Shown one piece after another: positions 7,660 to 16,090 of a stretch of 44,405 nt of DNA. The first letter of the stretch is position 1; every line of letters begins with the position of its first letter. The DNA lies in NCBI RefSeq assembly GCF_017115165.1, contig NZ_JABXKF010000028.1:1-44405 (forward strand), given 5' to 3'. The translations under genes were made by a program, and so were the position numbers. This DNA is from Nostoc sp. LPT. GTDB taxonomy: Bacteria > Cyanobacteriota > Cyanobacteriia > Cyanobacteriales > Nostocaceae. Under the pieces are notes generated by a model. That model was not told where the DNA came from. It saw only the letters and a list, made by a program, of their open reading frames with translations, and did not search any database.

Positions 7660-9020
7660 ACAAGGTTTTTGACTATTTCAAATCTCGTTGGCAATCTTCT
7701 TGGAACTACTCTCTATGGGCACTGTTAATCTTCCCATTGAGTCCTTTAGTGGGGGCGGTGACTGTAGGTTTTGTCTCATTAATAACTTGGCTGAAACAAT
7801 CCCGCAAAATTAATCGCCGCCCCCTCAACTGGGGATTTGCCCTATTGAGTGTTTTACTGATCGTGAGTGCTGGGTTTGCCCAAGACAAAACAGCAGCTTT
7901 CCTCGGCTTATTTAATTTATTACCATTCTTTTTACTTTTCGCTGCCCATAGCGCTCTGATTCAAACATTTACCCAATTGCGGCAAATGGCTTGGGTTTTG
8001 GTGATTGGTTCCATGCCAGTAGCAATTATGGGCTTGGGACAGTTATTTTTAGGCTGGAGTTTCAAGTTCCAGTTTGTGTGGGTTGTGTTTAGTTGGACAA
8101 TCAGACCAGGCGGAAACCCACCAGGTCGTATCGCTTCACTTTTCTTGCACGCTAACACCTTCGCAGCTTATCTAGTAATAGTTTTCATCCTTGGTCTAGG
8201 GTTGTGGATTGAACAATGGCGATTGGCGATTGGGTATTGGGGATTGAACATAAAAGGCAGAGGGGAAAGACTTACTGCAACTTTTCCTCTGCTACCCCAG
8301 TCCCCAGTTGCCTTTTTCTTCCTAACCGTGGCGGTGATTACAAATTTCATTGCCTTGATTTTCACCAACTCGCGTAATGGGTGGGCGATCGCTATTTTTG
8401 CCTGTTTAGCTTATGCACTCTACCAAGGTTGGCGCATTCTTGTAGGTAGCGTTGCTGCGATCGTTTCTAGTGTGTTTTTGGCAGCTTTTGCTCCCTTACC
8501 AGTTGCTCAAATTTTTCGCTTGGCAGTTCCTGCATTCTTTTGGGCAAGGTTAAATGACGATATGTATCCAGATAGACCAGTCGCTTTAATGCGAAAAACT
8601 CAGTGGGAGTTTGCCTGGTCTTTAGCTCAACAACATCCTTGGACTGGTTGGGGATTACGCAGTTTTAGTACACTTTACAGAGCAAAGATGCAGATTCCCT
8701 TGGGTCATCCCCATAACTTGTTTTTGATGTTATCTGCTGAAACTGGTTTTCCCAGTGCTTTTTTATTTTGTGGCTTACTAGCTTGGATTTTGATTACAAG
8801 TGTCCAATTACTGCAAAAGTCAAAATATCTAAATACAGGAGACAAATTGATATTTTTCAGTTATCTTCTGTCCTTTGTTGGGTGGATTTTATTGAATACA
8901 GTAGATGTAACCCTCTTCGATTTTCGTCTGAATGCGCTTTCATGGCTAATTTTGGCTGCCATTGCTGGAGTAGTACATCGTTATCACGAAAAAGACAGGC
9001 ATGCATCTCATCAAAATTAG
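7641..9020 (+). CDS. O-antigen ligase/polymerase-like polytopic membrane protein
   Basis: A 459-aa protein with about ten hydrophobic helices and one large loop containing 'MRKTQWEFAWSLAQQHPWTG' and 'LGHPHNLFLMLSAETG', characteristic of the WaaL/Wzy O-antigen-ligase superfamily that moves or polymerises lipid-linked glycans in the cytoplasmic membrane. The start overlaps the YaaW-like gene by 19 bases, with GTGAGGA just upstream, suggesting translational coupling. Residues about 190-220 ('EQWRLAIGYWGLNIKGRGER') are coded by the same GGCGATTGG/GGGGATTG low-complexity repeat seen in spacers, an in-frame insert in an extracytoplasmic or loop region. The exact glycan substrate is unknown. Confidence 0.8.
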   Translation: MLGASLNKVFDYFKSRWQSSWNYSLWALLIFPLSPLVGAVTVGFVSLITWLKQSRKINRRPLNWGFALLSVLLIVSAGFAQDKTAAFLGLFNLLPFFLLFAAHSALIQTFTQLRQMAWVLVIGSMPVAIMGLGQLFLGWSFKFQFVWVVFSWTIRPGGNPPGRIASLFLHANTFAAYLVIVFILGLGLWIEQWRLAIGYWGLNIKGRGERLTATFPLLPQSPVAFFFLTVAVITNFIALIFTNSRNGWAIAIFACLAYALYQGWRILVGSVAAIVSSVFLAAFAPLPVAQIFRLAVPAFFWARLNDDMYPDRPVALMRKTQWEFAWSLAQQHPWTGWGLRSFSTLYRAKMQIPLGHPHNLFLMLSAETGFPSAFLFCGLLAWILITSVQLLQKSKYLNTGDKLIFFSYLLSFVGWILLNTVDVTLFDFRLNALSWLILAAIAGVVHRYHEKDRHASHQN

Positions 9021-9178
9021 CTATTAGTTTTTTCAGTGTATGCACTGGGGACATTGAGAGTTTTAAGTTAATAATATTGTTATATTCACGTCTGTGAGTG
9101 TGACTAATACCTAATTAGTCACTGTTGCTGATTGTTGGGAAGGTGTAGGGACATCCCTTTGGGGTTTTCCTGCATGAC

Positions 9179-9203
9179 GGGCATCTCTTGTAGATGCCCT
9201 TTT
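9179..9203 (+). terminator. Intrinsic terminator
   Basis: GGGCATCT (9179-9186) and AGATGCCC (9192-9199) form a perfect 8-bp stem with loop CTTGT, followed by TTTT and an AT-rich stretch. It lies about 160 bases after the ligase-like gene and before the next plus-strand gene, and is a good candidate for the end of the YaaW/ligase transcript. Confidence 0.7.
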
Positions 9204-9301
9204 GTATATTTATTATTTTTCTTTAGTTAAACACCATCTTAACAATATTTAATTTGACCAATATCTGAAAAATTTTTATCTTTCATAAAGGAATGTAAAA
9301 C

Positions 9302-9820
9302 ATGGTTACTGAAGTGAAATTAGGTCTTTGTAACCCACCAGAACCTATTTATTTGCATGTGAAAAGCGGAGAATTAAACGGGGAATCATACTTGTGGTAC
9401 AACTACGATATCAATAACGATCAAACTATTCCTGTCCACAAAACAGGGCTAACTGGGTATATATCTGAACTGAAATTAAAATCGGGAGAATTTAGGGGAA
9501 ATATCAACCATAAATTACATATCGTTGTTAGAGCGGATGAAATTTATGTTGTTAGGACTGGGATAGAAACAAACTTTGCTAAAACTTTCCTTTTAGCTGC
9601 GTCATGTGTCCAGGACTTTTCCAAACCCCTGATTATCGCTGCAATTGCTGGAAAAGAGAATGTGGTTTTTTGTAACCTCTACGACGCGGCGACTAAAACC
9701 AGGATTCGCTCTGAATGGAACAGAGATGCCGATTGGCTAGCAATCATTGATAGTGTTCAAACGAAGTTGCAGACATCTCAAAATTCCCATATTGTTTCTG
9801 GTGAGCCAATACTATTTTAG
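9302..9820 (+). CDS. Conserved-looking hypothetical protein
   Basis: I do not recognise a named family for this 172-aa soluble protein. It has no signal peptide or membrane helix. The sequence alternates short beta-like segments ('PIYLHVKSGELNG', 'KLHIVVRADEIYVVRTGIET') and closes with 'ENVVFCNLYDAATKTRIRSE' and an amphipathic helix. The beta-rich pattern would suit an OB- or jelly-roll-like fold, but that is a guess. AAGGA lies about 10 bases before the ATG, codon use resembles the neighbours, and it stands alone between two spacers. Confidence 0.6.
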   Translation: MVTEVKLGLCNPPEPIYLHVKSGELNGESYLWYNYDINNDQTIPVHKTGLTGYISELKLKSGEFRGNINHKLHIVVRADEIYVVRTGIETNFAKTFLLAASCVQDFSKPLIIAAIAGKENVVFCNLYDAATKTRIRSEWNRDADWLAIIDSVQTKLQTSQNSHIVSGEPILF

Positions 9821-9931
9821 AAAAACTGGGGAGGCTGGGGAAGTCGGTTAAGCAATTTCTTTCCCAGCTTTATTCGCTAAAACCTAACAAAATTAAATTA
9901 CTCACTAACGGAATGATGCTGTGTTTTTTAG

Positions 9932-10120
9932 CTATGGCTCTAAGCCTTGGCTACGTTTTTCTTGGATGATTTGTTGTAGCTCATCTACTGAATTAAGACG
10001 TTTGCCATTAGACTGAACATGTAATGTTAGGGCGTGAATTGCTTCTGTATCGCCACGATTTTGTAAGATATAATCTCGCAATTGCTTGCGTGTCATTTCT
10101 CTAAAGTTAGGCTTATTCAT
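9932..10120 (-). CDS. DUF6887-like small protein
   Basis: A 62-aa protein, 'MNKPNFREMTRKQLRDYILQ' then 'NRGDTEAIHAL', the pattern of DUF6887, small proteins common in Nostocales that usually sit directly after a DUF6888 partner. The ATG at 10120 is preferred over the in-frame TTG at 10126, because it overlaps the partner's stop by 8 bases (ATGAATAA), a typical coupled arrangement. Function is unknown; paired small genes of this sort are often suspected to be toxin-antitoxin-like, which is not shown. Confidence 0.7.
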   Translation of the reverse strand: MNKPNFREMTRKQLRDYILQNRGDTEAIHALTLHVQSNGKRLNSVDELQQIIQEKRSQGLEP

Positions 10121-10289
10121 AATCAACCTCTCCTTCTGGATTAATTACTACAACTGTCTCTTCACCTGCTATTACTACGATGTTATCTGTTCGCTCATCT
10201 AAGCTAACTAGGTAAACCGGGAGATACATTCGCGTTAACCAAGTCAAGACTCTGTATAACTGTTTCAATTGTTCTGAGGTTGGCTCTAT
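10113..10289 (-). CDS. DUF6888-like small protein, apparently lacking a normal start
   Basis: Reading upstream from the DUF6887-like gene, one frame gives 'EPTSEQLKQLYRVLTWLTRM' and 'YLPVYLVSLDERTDNIVVIAG', ending 'NPEGEVDYE', the DUF6888 pattern. The frame is open for 58 codons but begins just after a TGA with ATA GAG; there is no ATG or GTG before the conserved part, only a TTG at codon 8. Either ATA replaces an original ATG or the gene is 5'-truncated. It overlaps the DUF6887-like gene by 8 bases. Confidence 0.55.
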   Translation of the reverse strand: MEPTSEQLKQLYRVLTWLTRMYLPVYLVSLDERTDNIVVIAGEETVVVINPEGEVDYE

Positions 10290-10512
10290 TCACCGCTAAA
10301 CTTAGGCTAAACACAAGTTGAAACTTTATTATGACCGATAACCTTTATGGTGTAATACTAATTCTTTGTAGAAACTGCACAAAATTAGGCTTGGTGATAC
10401 AAGAGGCTTAAGCAAGTTGTTCTATCTATGCAACCTCACAGGTAATCGATGTAAGCTCTCGGTAAAATGGGTGTGTCGGTAACGAAAAAAAGACGCCTCC
10501 ATAACCAACTTT

Positions 10513-11034
10513 ATGCTCACAACAGCTAACTTTCTTCAGTACACCCAATGGTCAGGTATAGCTACATTGGTATTTGCTGCCTTGACATTTTTGGCTTTTA
10601 TTCTCAAATGGGGCATTCGCTTTCGCCTGGTGGGTACGACTGGCTTTATGCTGGTGGTGACTGCTGGTTTATTTGCACTCTCAATAGTCCCCTTGAGTCG
10701 GACTGTGATTCCCGGAGCAGCTCGGTACACTCTAGTTTATGACAATGGCTCAACACAAGCAGTGATTGCCACATCACCCCAAATTACACCCACACAATTA
10801 GAAGCAACTTTACGTCAAGCAGCTAGTAATCTCTTTTCTTATGGTCGCTCAGGTACACAAGAAGACGACAAGTTGACAGTTCGCGCCCGTACCATTATCC
10901 ATCAGGAAACAGGGATTTCTGTCCCAGTTTACTTGGGTGAGGTCAAGCGATCGCTCATTTCTCATCAAAATTCCCCAGTTACAGTCAAAATTTACACAGA
11001 CAATTTTGCCAAATTGCCAAAACCCAACGCTTAA
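10513..11034 (+). CDS. ycf51: Ycf51-family protein
   Basis: A 173-aa protein with two N-terminal membrane helices (residues about 14-33 and 40-62) and a soluble C-terminal domain reading 'ARYTLVYDNGSTQAVIATSP' then 'AASNLFSYGRSGTQEDDKLT'. This matches Ycf51 (DUF2518), found in cyanobacteria and some red-algal plastids; its role is unsettled. The tail 'SPVTVKIYTDNFAKLPKPNA' completes a normal length. The 220-base spacer on its left separates it from the DUF6888 gene on the other strand, so it is probably transcribed alone. Confidence 0.8.
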   Translation: MLTTANFLQYTQWSGIATLVFAALTFLAFILKWGIRFRLVGTTGFMLVVTAGLFALSIVPLSRTVIPGAARYTLVYDNGSTQAVIATSPQITPTQLEATLRQAASNLFSYGRSGTQEDDKLTVRARTIIHQETGISVPVYLGEVKRSLISHQNSPVTVKIYTDNFAKLPKPNA

Positions 11035-11040
11035 GAGGTA

Positions 11041-11122
11041 GGGAGCAGGGAGTAGGGAGAGCAAAGGAGAAGAATAATTAATGCCCCATGCCCCATGCCC
11101 CATGCCATATGCCCTATGCCCC
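11041..11122. repeat. Two heptamer arrays (STRR type)
   Basis: GGGAGCA-GGGAGTA-GGGAGAG (11041-11061) is one set of 7-base units and six ATGCCCC-type heptamers (11081-11122) are another. They follow the ycf51 stop directly. Beyond them, 11123-11730 holds no gene I can support; short open frames there have no recognisable content. Confidence 0.7.
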
Positions 11123-11730
11123 ATGCTCAGAGAAAAAAAGTAATTTACCTGTTATCAGGATGACAAAAATTATTTTGTATTTACTGATACATTAATGGTT
11201 ATTTTTAGATTAAGATATTCACACTTTAGTGGTTATACTGTGGGAAAAAGTTAATCAGCGTGGGGTAATGGGTACTAATAGTTGTAATTTGTCAGTTGTT
11301 ATCCTAATTGCCCCTGTTGCCATTTTCAAAATTCTTTGCAGCAAATCAAGGGGTTGTAGGGGCATATATTTGCATACTTTACATATATATCTGTAGCTAA
11401 AAATTGTATGAAATAGCACGCTCGCCTACACATTATCAATTCTCGATTGCTTTTCTTGAGAATCTGACAATGGTAATGTTAATTAATTATACGGTTATTC
11501 AAAACTTTGATAGTTCGGAATTTCAGGTCAATGGGTATTTATAGATTCAAGCAATGTCGTCAAACTACCCAATCAGTCGGCAACAGGACTTGTCTATTTA
11601 ATTGCTTGGCTAAAATCCAGATCAGCCGGGTGTCAGGTTGGAGCCATCCAAAAACCAGCTTGGCAACAAGTATCCTCGATCGCCAGTCTATTTGATTAAG
11701 AAATATCAAGGTTTTGGCAAACGAGATTAT

Positions 11731-12921
11731 ATGCCCAATAATTTTTCTACTCAACCTTCTTTGTCTACTCAAACCTCTAGTTCATTATTTACGCTCACAG
11801 TTTCCCCCGCAAAAGTAATCCGTGGTTCTGGGGTGTTGCAAACAGCCGCAGCAGAGATTGCCTGTTTGGGAAGTCGTCCCTTAATTGTGGCAGGTAAGTC
11901 TACTCTCGGCATCAGCCAACAAAATTTACAACCAATTTTAGAAGCACAACAGTTACATACTGTCCAAGCTTCTTATGGTGCAGATTGCTGCGAAGCTAGC
12001 CTGAAATCTTTACAGAAGAAGGCAAAAGAACATAAAGCTGATGTAATTATCGGTGTTGGTGGCGGCAAAGCCTTAGATACAGCGAAATTAGTCGCGCAGC
12101 AGTTACAGCTGCCAGTGGTGACAATTCCCACTTCCGGGGCTACTTGTGCAGCTTGGAGTGCCTTATCGAATGTTTATTCGGAAGATGGGGCTTTTCTCTA
12201 CGATGTGGGGCTATCTCGTTGTCCCGATTTATTGATACTCGATTATGACTTGATTAAAACTGCACCACAACGTACCTTAGTAGCTGGAATTGGTGATGCG
12301 ATCGCTAAGTGGTACGAAGCCTCAGTTAGCAGTGGACACTTGCAAGACACTTTAATTATTGCTGCGGTGCAACAAGCACGAGTTTTGCGAGATATCCTGT
12401 TGCAAAAGTCAGCCACCGCCCTCGAAGAACCAGGTAGTGAGGTTTGGCGAGAAGTGGTAGATGCCACTGTTTTATTAGCTGGGGTAGTTGGGGGACTTGG
12501 AGGGGCACAGTGTCGCACTGTTGCCGCCCATGCTGTGCATAACGGTTTAACTCATATTTCAGGACGTGGAAGTATTCATGGCGAAAAAGTTGCTTTTGGG
12601 ATTTTGGTGCAACTGCGTTTAGAAGAAATGCTACAAGGCAATCAACTTGCTGCATTGGCACGGCAACAGTTGTTAAAGTTCTACGCAGAAATTGGACTAC
12701 CCCAAAAATTAACTGATTTAGGATTGGGCAATATTACATTAGGCGAATTGCAAACAGCCGCCGAAATGGCTCTAGTTCCTAATTCTGACATCCATCGACT
12801 ACCGTTTAAAGTCGCGCCAGAACAGTTAATGGCGGCAATGGTTTCTACCACTGCACCTATAGATAGTAGAGATACTACAAATCGAGTTTCGCCCAAGGGA
12901 ATGAGTGACGAGGTTTTATGA
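11731..12921 (+). CDS. Iron-containing (GldA-like) alcohol dehydrogenase family protein
   Basis: A 396-aa NAD(P)-dependent dehydrogenase of the glycerol-dehydrogenase-like Fe-ADH family. The nucleotide-binding 'DVIIGVGGGKALDTAKLVA', the metal-binding Asp in 'VAGIGDAIAKWYEA', and the metal-ligand histidines in 'AAHAVHNGLTH' and 'GSIHGEKVAFG' are all present. The frame is open further upstream, but the ATG at 11731 opens the natural protein (a Ser/Thr-rich lead of about 20 residues, then 'LFTLTVSPAKVIRGSGVLQT'). It overlaps the aminotransferase gene by ATGA, so the pair is an operon. Substrate unknown; the pairing suggests interconversion of a hydroxy/keto and an amino acid, which is inference. 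Confidence 0.85.
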   Translation: MPNNFSTQPSLSTQTSSSLFTLTVSPAKVIRGSGVLQTAAAEIACLGSRPLIVAGKSTLGISQQNLQPILEAQQLHTVQASYGADCCEASLKSLQKKAKEHKADVIIGVGGGKALDTAKLVAQQLQLPVVTIPTSGATCAAWSALSNVYSEDGAFLYDVGLSRCPDLLILDYDLIKTAPQRTLVAGIGDAIAKWYEASVSSGHLQDTLIIAAVQQARVLRDILLQKSATALEEPGSEVWREVVDATVLLAGVVGGLGGAQCRTVAAHAVHNGLTHISGRGSIHGEKVAFGILVQLRLEEMLQGNQLAALARQQLLKFYAEIGLPQKLTDLGLGNITLGELQTAAEMALVPNSDIHRLPFKVAPEQLMAAMVSTTAPIDSRDTTNRVSPKGMSDEVL

Positions 12922-14150
12922 GTTTAAATTGGATTGTCCCAGCAGAACGCATACAAAAACTACCACCTTATGTATTTGCCCGTTTAGATGAACTGAAAGC
13001 TAAAGCACGGGAACAAGGGTTAGATTTAATTGACTTGGGTATGGGAAACCCGGATGGTGCAACGCCAGCACCAGTTGTTGAAGCGGCGATCGCAGCTTTA
13101 AAAGATCCTGCTAATCACGGTTATCCACCCTTTGAGGGCACAGCTAGTTTCCGCCGTGCCATCACTAACTGGTATCATCGCCGTTATGCTGTGGTTCTCG
13201 ATCCTGATAGCGAAGCCTTGCCATTGCTGGGTTCTAAAGAAGGATTAACTCATTTAGCACTCGCCTACGTTAACCCTGGTGATTTAGTTCTGGTTCCTTC
13301 CCCGGCTTATCCGGCACATTTTCGCGGCCCGGCGATCGCTGGTGGGAAAATCCACAGCTTGATTCTCAAACCCGAAAATGACTGGTTAATTGATTTAGCT
13401 GCGATTCCTGACGAGGTTGCCAAACAAGCTAAAATCCTTTATTTTAACTATCCCAGCAATCCTACCGCCGCCACCGCCCCCCGCGAATTTTTTGAAGAAA
13501 TCGTCGCCTTCGCCCGCAAATATGAAATTTTGCTAGTGCATGATTTGTGTTACGCCGAGTTAGCTTTTGATGGTTATCAACCCACTAGCTTGCTAGAAAT
13601 TCCCGGCGCAAAAGATATTGGTGTGGAATTTCACACCTTATCTAAAACCTACAATATGGCTGGTTGGCGCGTCGGGTTTGTCGTGGGGAACCGCCATGTA
13701 ATTCAAGGTTTGCAGACGCTGAAAACTAACTTGGATTACGGCATTTTTGCCGCATTGCAAACAGCAGCTGAAACAGCTTTGCAACTGCCAGATGTGTATT
13801 TGCACGAGGTACAACAACGCTACCGTACCCGCCGCGATTTCCTCATTCACGGGTTAGGAGAGTTGGGTTGGGATATCCCTAAAAGCAAGGCGACGATGTA
13901 TCTTTGGGTGAAGTGTCCCGTTGATGTTGGTTCCACAGATTTTGCCCTGAACGTATTGCAACAAACAGGCGTTGTGGTTACTCCAGGTAATGCCTTTGGG
14001 GTTGCAGGTGAAGGTTATGTCAGGATCAGTTTGATTGCAGACTGCGATCGCTTGGGTGAAGTTTTACATCGCTTCAAGCAAGCTGGCATCCGCTATCAGC
14101 CTGAAGCTGTAGTCCCTGCTTCACAGGCGATCGCCGATCTCGTTAGTTGA
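12918..14150 (+). CDS. Class I/II PLP-dependent aminotransferase
   Basis: A 410-aa fold-type I aminotransferase. It shows 'LIDLGMGNPDGATPAPVVEA' at the N-terminus, 'YFNYPSNPTAATA' and 'LLVHDLCYAEL' around the cofactor, and the PLP lysine in 'LSKTYNMAGWRVGF'. The sequence is closest in style to the aspartate/alanine/LL-diaminopimelate aminotransferase subgroup common in cyanobacteria; the exact amino donor cannot be assigned. The start codon is inside the end of the dehydrogenase gene (ATGA overlap), indicating translational coupling. Length and motifs are complete. Confidence 0.85.
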   Translation: MSLNWIVPAERIQKLPPYVFARLDELKAKAREQGLDLIDLGMGNPDGATPAPVVEAAIAALKDPANHGYPPFEGTASFRRAITNWYHRRYAVVLDPDSEALPLLGSKEGLTHLALAYVNPGDLVLVPSPAYPAHFRGPAIAGGKIHSLILKPENDWLIDLAAIPDEVAKQAKILYFNYPSNPTAATAPREFFEEIVAFARKYEILLVHDLCYAELAFDGYQPTSLLEIPGAKDIGVEFHTLSKTYNMAGWRVGFVVGNRHVIQGLQTLKTNLDYGIFAALQTAAETALQLPDVYLHEVQQRYRTRRDFLIHGLGELGWDIPKSKATMYLWVKCPVDVGSTDFALNVLQQTGVVVTPGNAFGVAGEGYVRISLIADCDRLGEVLHRFKQAGIRYQPEAVVPASQAIADLVS

Positions 14151-14285
14151 TTATAGAAAGGAAAACCAATATTACATGACTAACATTTTTGCTGATGATC
14201 TTTGAGATCGTGTAAAAAATAGATGAATCAGTTTTAAATTTTTCTTCTTTACCCGCAAACTAGGATATTGAATGAAGAGGGATTA

Positions 14286-14316
14286 ATTGCGTCTCCCCTT
14301 CTCTACGAGACGCAAT
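14286..14316. repeat. Perfect inverted repeat between convergent genes
   Basis: ATTGCGTCTC (14286-14295) and GAGACGCAAT (14307-14316) pair perfectly around an 11-base loop. It lies between the convergent aminotransferase and calcium-binding protein genes. There is no T-run on either side; it belongs with other GAGACGC-type palindromic repeats of Nostoc-like genomes (compare 40852-40879). Confidence 0.6.
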
Positions 14317-14397
14317 CATGCCAATGGTGGACGCTCAAAGCTTTTCAAGAGAGGGGTTTTTAGGATACTTTACGACTTTCCAAACATCTCTTTAAAC

Positions 14398-14907
14398 TTA
14401 AACGAAGATAGTGTCAAGGCTAAACGAGAAGTTTGTTACGCCTTCCAATCTTGCGATCAGGTTATTGTCGGTTGTGCGAAGAAAGGTGTCGGCTCCAAAA
14501 TTACCTATAGTTGCTCTATAATCGGATGCGCTACCTTTTAGGACAACCTTATCTCCTTCGTTTCGGTCGAAGTCCCGAATTATGGCAAAGCTATCATTGC
14601 CTCGATAGAAGACACTAAGGTTGGTACCGAGAACAAACTGGTCAGATCCAGTCCTACCAATAAGATTGTCTTGTTCGCCGTTAACCGGGTTTGGTACACC
14701 GCCTATCAGAACATCATTACCAGCTCCAGCATCAAGTTGATCGTTACCATTTCCTCCAACAAGTCTATCATTACCAGGTCCAGCAAATAGTCGATCATTA
14801 CCATTAAGTCCGGTAAGAGTGTCGTTACCACCCAGTCCAGAAATAGATTCTGATGCATTAGTCCCTACAAGATTATCGTCGAATTGAGTACCATTTATAT
14901 CAGCCAT
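14398..14907 (-). CDS. RTX-type calcium-binding protein
   Basis: A 169-aa protein built on hemolysin-type nonapeptide repeats (GGxGxDxUx): about six tandem copies at residues 25-75, such as 'GLGGNDTLTGLNGNDRLFAG' and 'GAGNDVLIGG'. These bind Ca2+ and fold into a parallel beta-roll outside the cell. The C-terminal 'NDSFAIIRDFDRNEGDKVVL' and 'LIARLEGVTNFSFSLDTIFV' are the usual cap of cyanobacterial RTX proteins and can act as a type I secretion signal. There is no N-terminal signal peptide, consistent with type I export. Despite its small size it looks complete. Confidence 0.85.
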   Translation of the reverse strand: MADINGTQFDDNLVGTNASESISGLGGNDTLTGLNGNDRLFAGPGNDRLVGGNGNDQLDAGAGNDVLIGGVPNPVNGEQDNLIGRTGSDQFVLGTNLSVFYRGNDSFAIIRDFDRNEGDKVVLKGSASDYRATIGNFGADTFLRTTDNNLIARLEGVTNFSFSLDTIFV

Positions 14908-15007
14908 AAGTTTTCCTATTATTTAAACGTTTGATACTCCATATACACTTCAGCTAATAGGAATTATGCATGTTGTTGGCGAAATATAATTTAATCCTTC
15001 AACAGAA

Positions 15008-15333
15008 TTTTCCCGTTAAGTCTTAAAAAGCTTGCTGAGAAAGGATTCTGGATAAAGCACAACATATACGGTACAGTCGATGCAATTGTTATCCTCAATC
15101 CCCAACAAATTCGCATTTTGAAAGCTAAATCACCCAAACTACCCAAGACATTAACAGTTAGTTGGGCTGTGCAAGCGTTGGCGCAGCCCGCCGCAGGCAT
15201 CCCTTGTTTAGGGGGCTACTTAGAACATCGACATAAAACTCCTATTGGTATCCAGGTACTGTGGCGAGGCTGGTTAAAATTGCACGACAAGAGTGAGGGT
15301 TGGCAAGCTTGCAAAAGAGACTTAACGGGAAAA
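15008..15333. mobile_element. MITE-like internal-deletion derivative of an IS4-type element
   Basis: Termini TTTTCCCGTTAAGTCT (15008-15023) and AGACTTAACGGGAAAA (15318-15333) are a perfect 16-bp inverted repeat; similarity continues inward to AAGCTTGC on both sides. The interior codes, on the plus strand, for the C-terminus of an IS4-type transposase (next entry) and nothing of its catalytic part. The bases CAGAA occur just outside both ends but offset, so a target duplication is not proven. Confidence 0.6.
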
Positions 15334-15411
15334 ATCAGAATCTTAAATCCAATATCTAATTTTTTTGCTATGGTAATCCCAAAGGAATTGTTAAGTGCTT
15401 ACGAGATGTAA
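15067..15411 (+). pseudogene. IS4-family transposase C-terminal remnant
   Basis: The plus frame reads 'YGTVDAIVILNPQQIRILKA', 'LTVSWAVQALAQ', then 'LGGYLEHRHKTPIGIQVLWR' and 'GWLKLHDKSEGWQ', the C-terminal end of IS4-type transposases of cyanobacteria. No start codon, no DDE core and no N-terminal half are present. Between 'ALAQ' and 'LGGYL' a short palindromic repeat (GCGCAGCCCGCCGCAGGC, near 15181) is inserted in frame. The frame runs past the right terminal repeat to a stop at 15411. Confidence 0.65.
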
Positions 15412-15489
15412 ATTAAGTGATTAACTACTTATTGAGTATATTTATACAAATATACAGACGTATTTTACAGATAAAATACATCTTTATTG

Positions 15490-15897
15490 TTACTTAGTAG
15501 GTTGAGTAATACGCATTTCAATATCTTTTAATGTTTGTAGCAATAAACGATTTGCCTGCAATTTCCAACCCCATTTCTGAATTCTATAAGCTAATACAGT
15601 TCCAACTACAGACGCTAACAAGCCTATGGGTTGATTTAAAGAAATTCCTAGTAACAAACCCAATCCAGCAATTCCCCAAAATGGTAAGGCTACTGCTTGT
15701 CTTTGTTCTTCTATAACTTGGGTAATTATATTAGATTTCATAGTAGCAAGTAATGCCTCTTTGACTTGCTGCTGTTCTGTTAGCGATACTGTTAAACTTA
15801 TTTTACGGCGTAGTTTTTCTATTTTGCGAGCATCAGTGCTGTATTCAGTTAGTTCATCTTCTGCCATTTTTAGGAGTCGTTCTAGCTGCGCCATCAT
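15490..15897 (-). CDS. Small two-helix membrane protein, unknown function
   Basis: A 135-aa protein: an N-terminal charged, probably coiled-coil half ('LERLLKMAEDELTEYSTDAR'), then two membrane helices at about 72-88 and 90-106 ('PFWGIAGLGLLLGISLNQPI', 'GLLASVVGTVLAYRI') forming a hairpin, and a short basic tail. I do not recognise a family. The gene opens with two ATGs; the first is given here. It is divergent from the phosphoenolpyruvate synthase gene, sharing a 190-base upstream region. Confidence 0.55.
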   Translation of the reverse strand: MMAQLERLLKMAEDELTEYSTDARKIEKLRRKISLTVSLTEQQQVKEALLATMKSNIITQVIEEQRQAVALPFWGIAGLGLLLGISLNQPIGLLASVVGTVLAYRIQKWGWKLQANRLLLQTLKDIEMRITQPTK

Positions 15898-16090
15898 GTA
15901 TTACATCCGGTATTTTGATTGAGTTATTAAACTGAATAATTGTTAATTTTTCTTGCTTAAAATTTTGTATTTCATTGCCAAAAATCAAACTACGCGACAG
16001 AACCAAAAATCTAAAGTTGAATATGGGAAAAATAAATATAGTAGCAGTTATGCACTTACAAGTTGAGTATAAACTTAAAAGGTAATATTT

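Noticed and set aside
11507..11772. Short open frames on both strands before the Fe-ADH gene
   Set aside because: No recognisable content, mutually overlapping, and no start signals.
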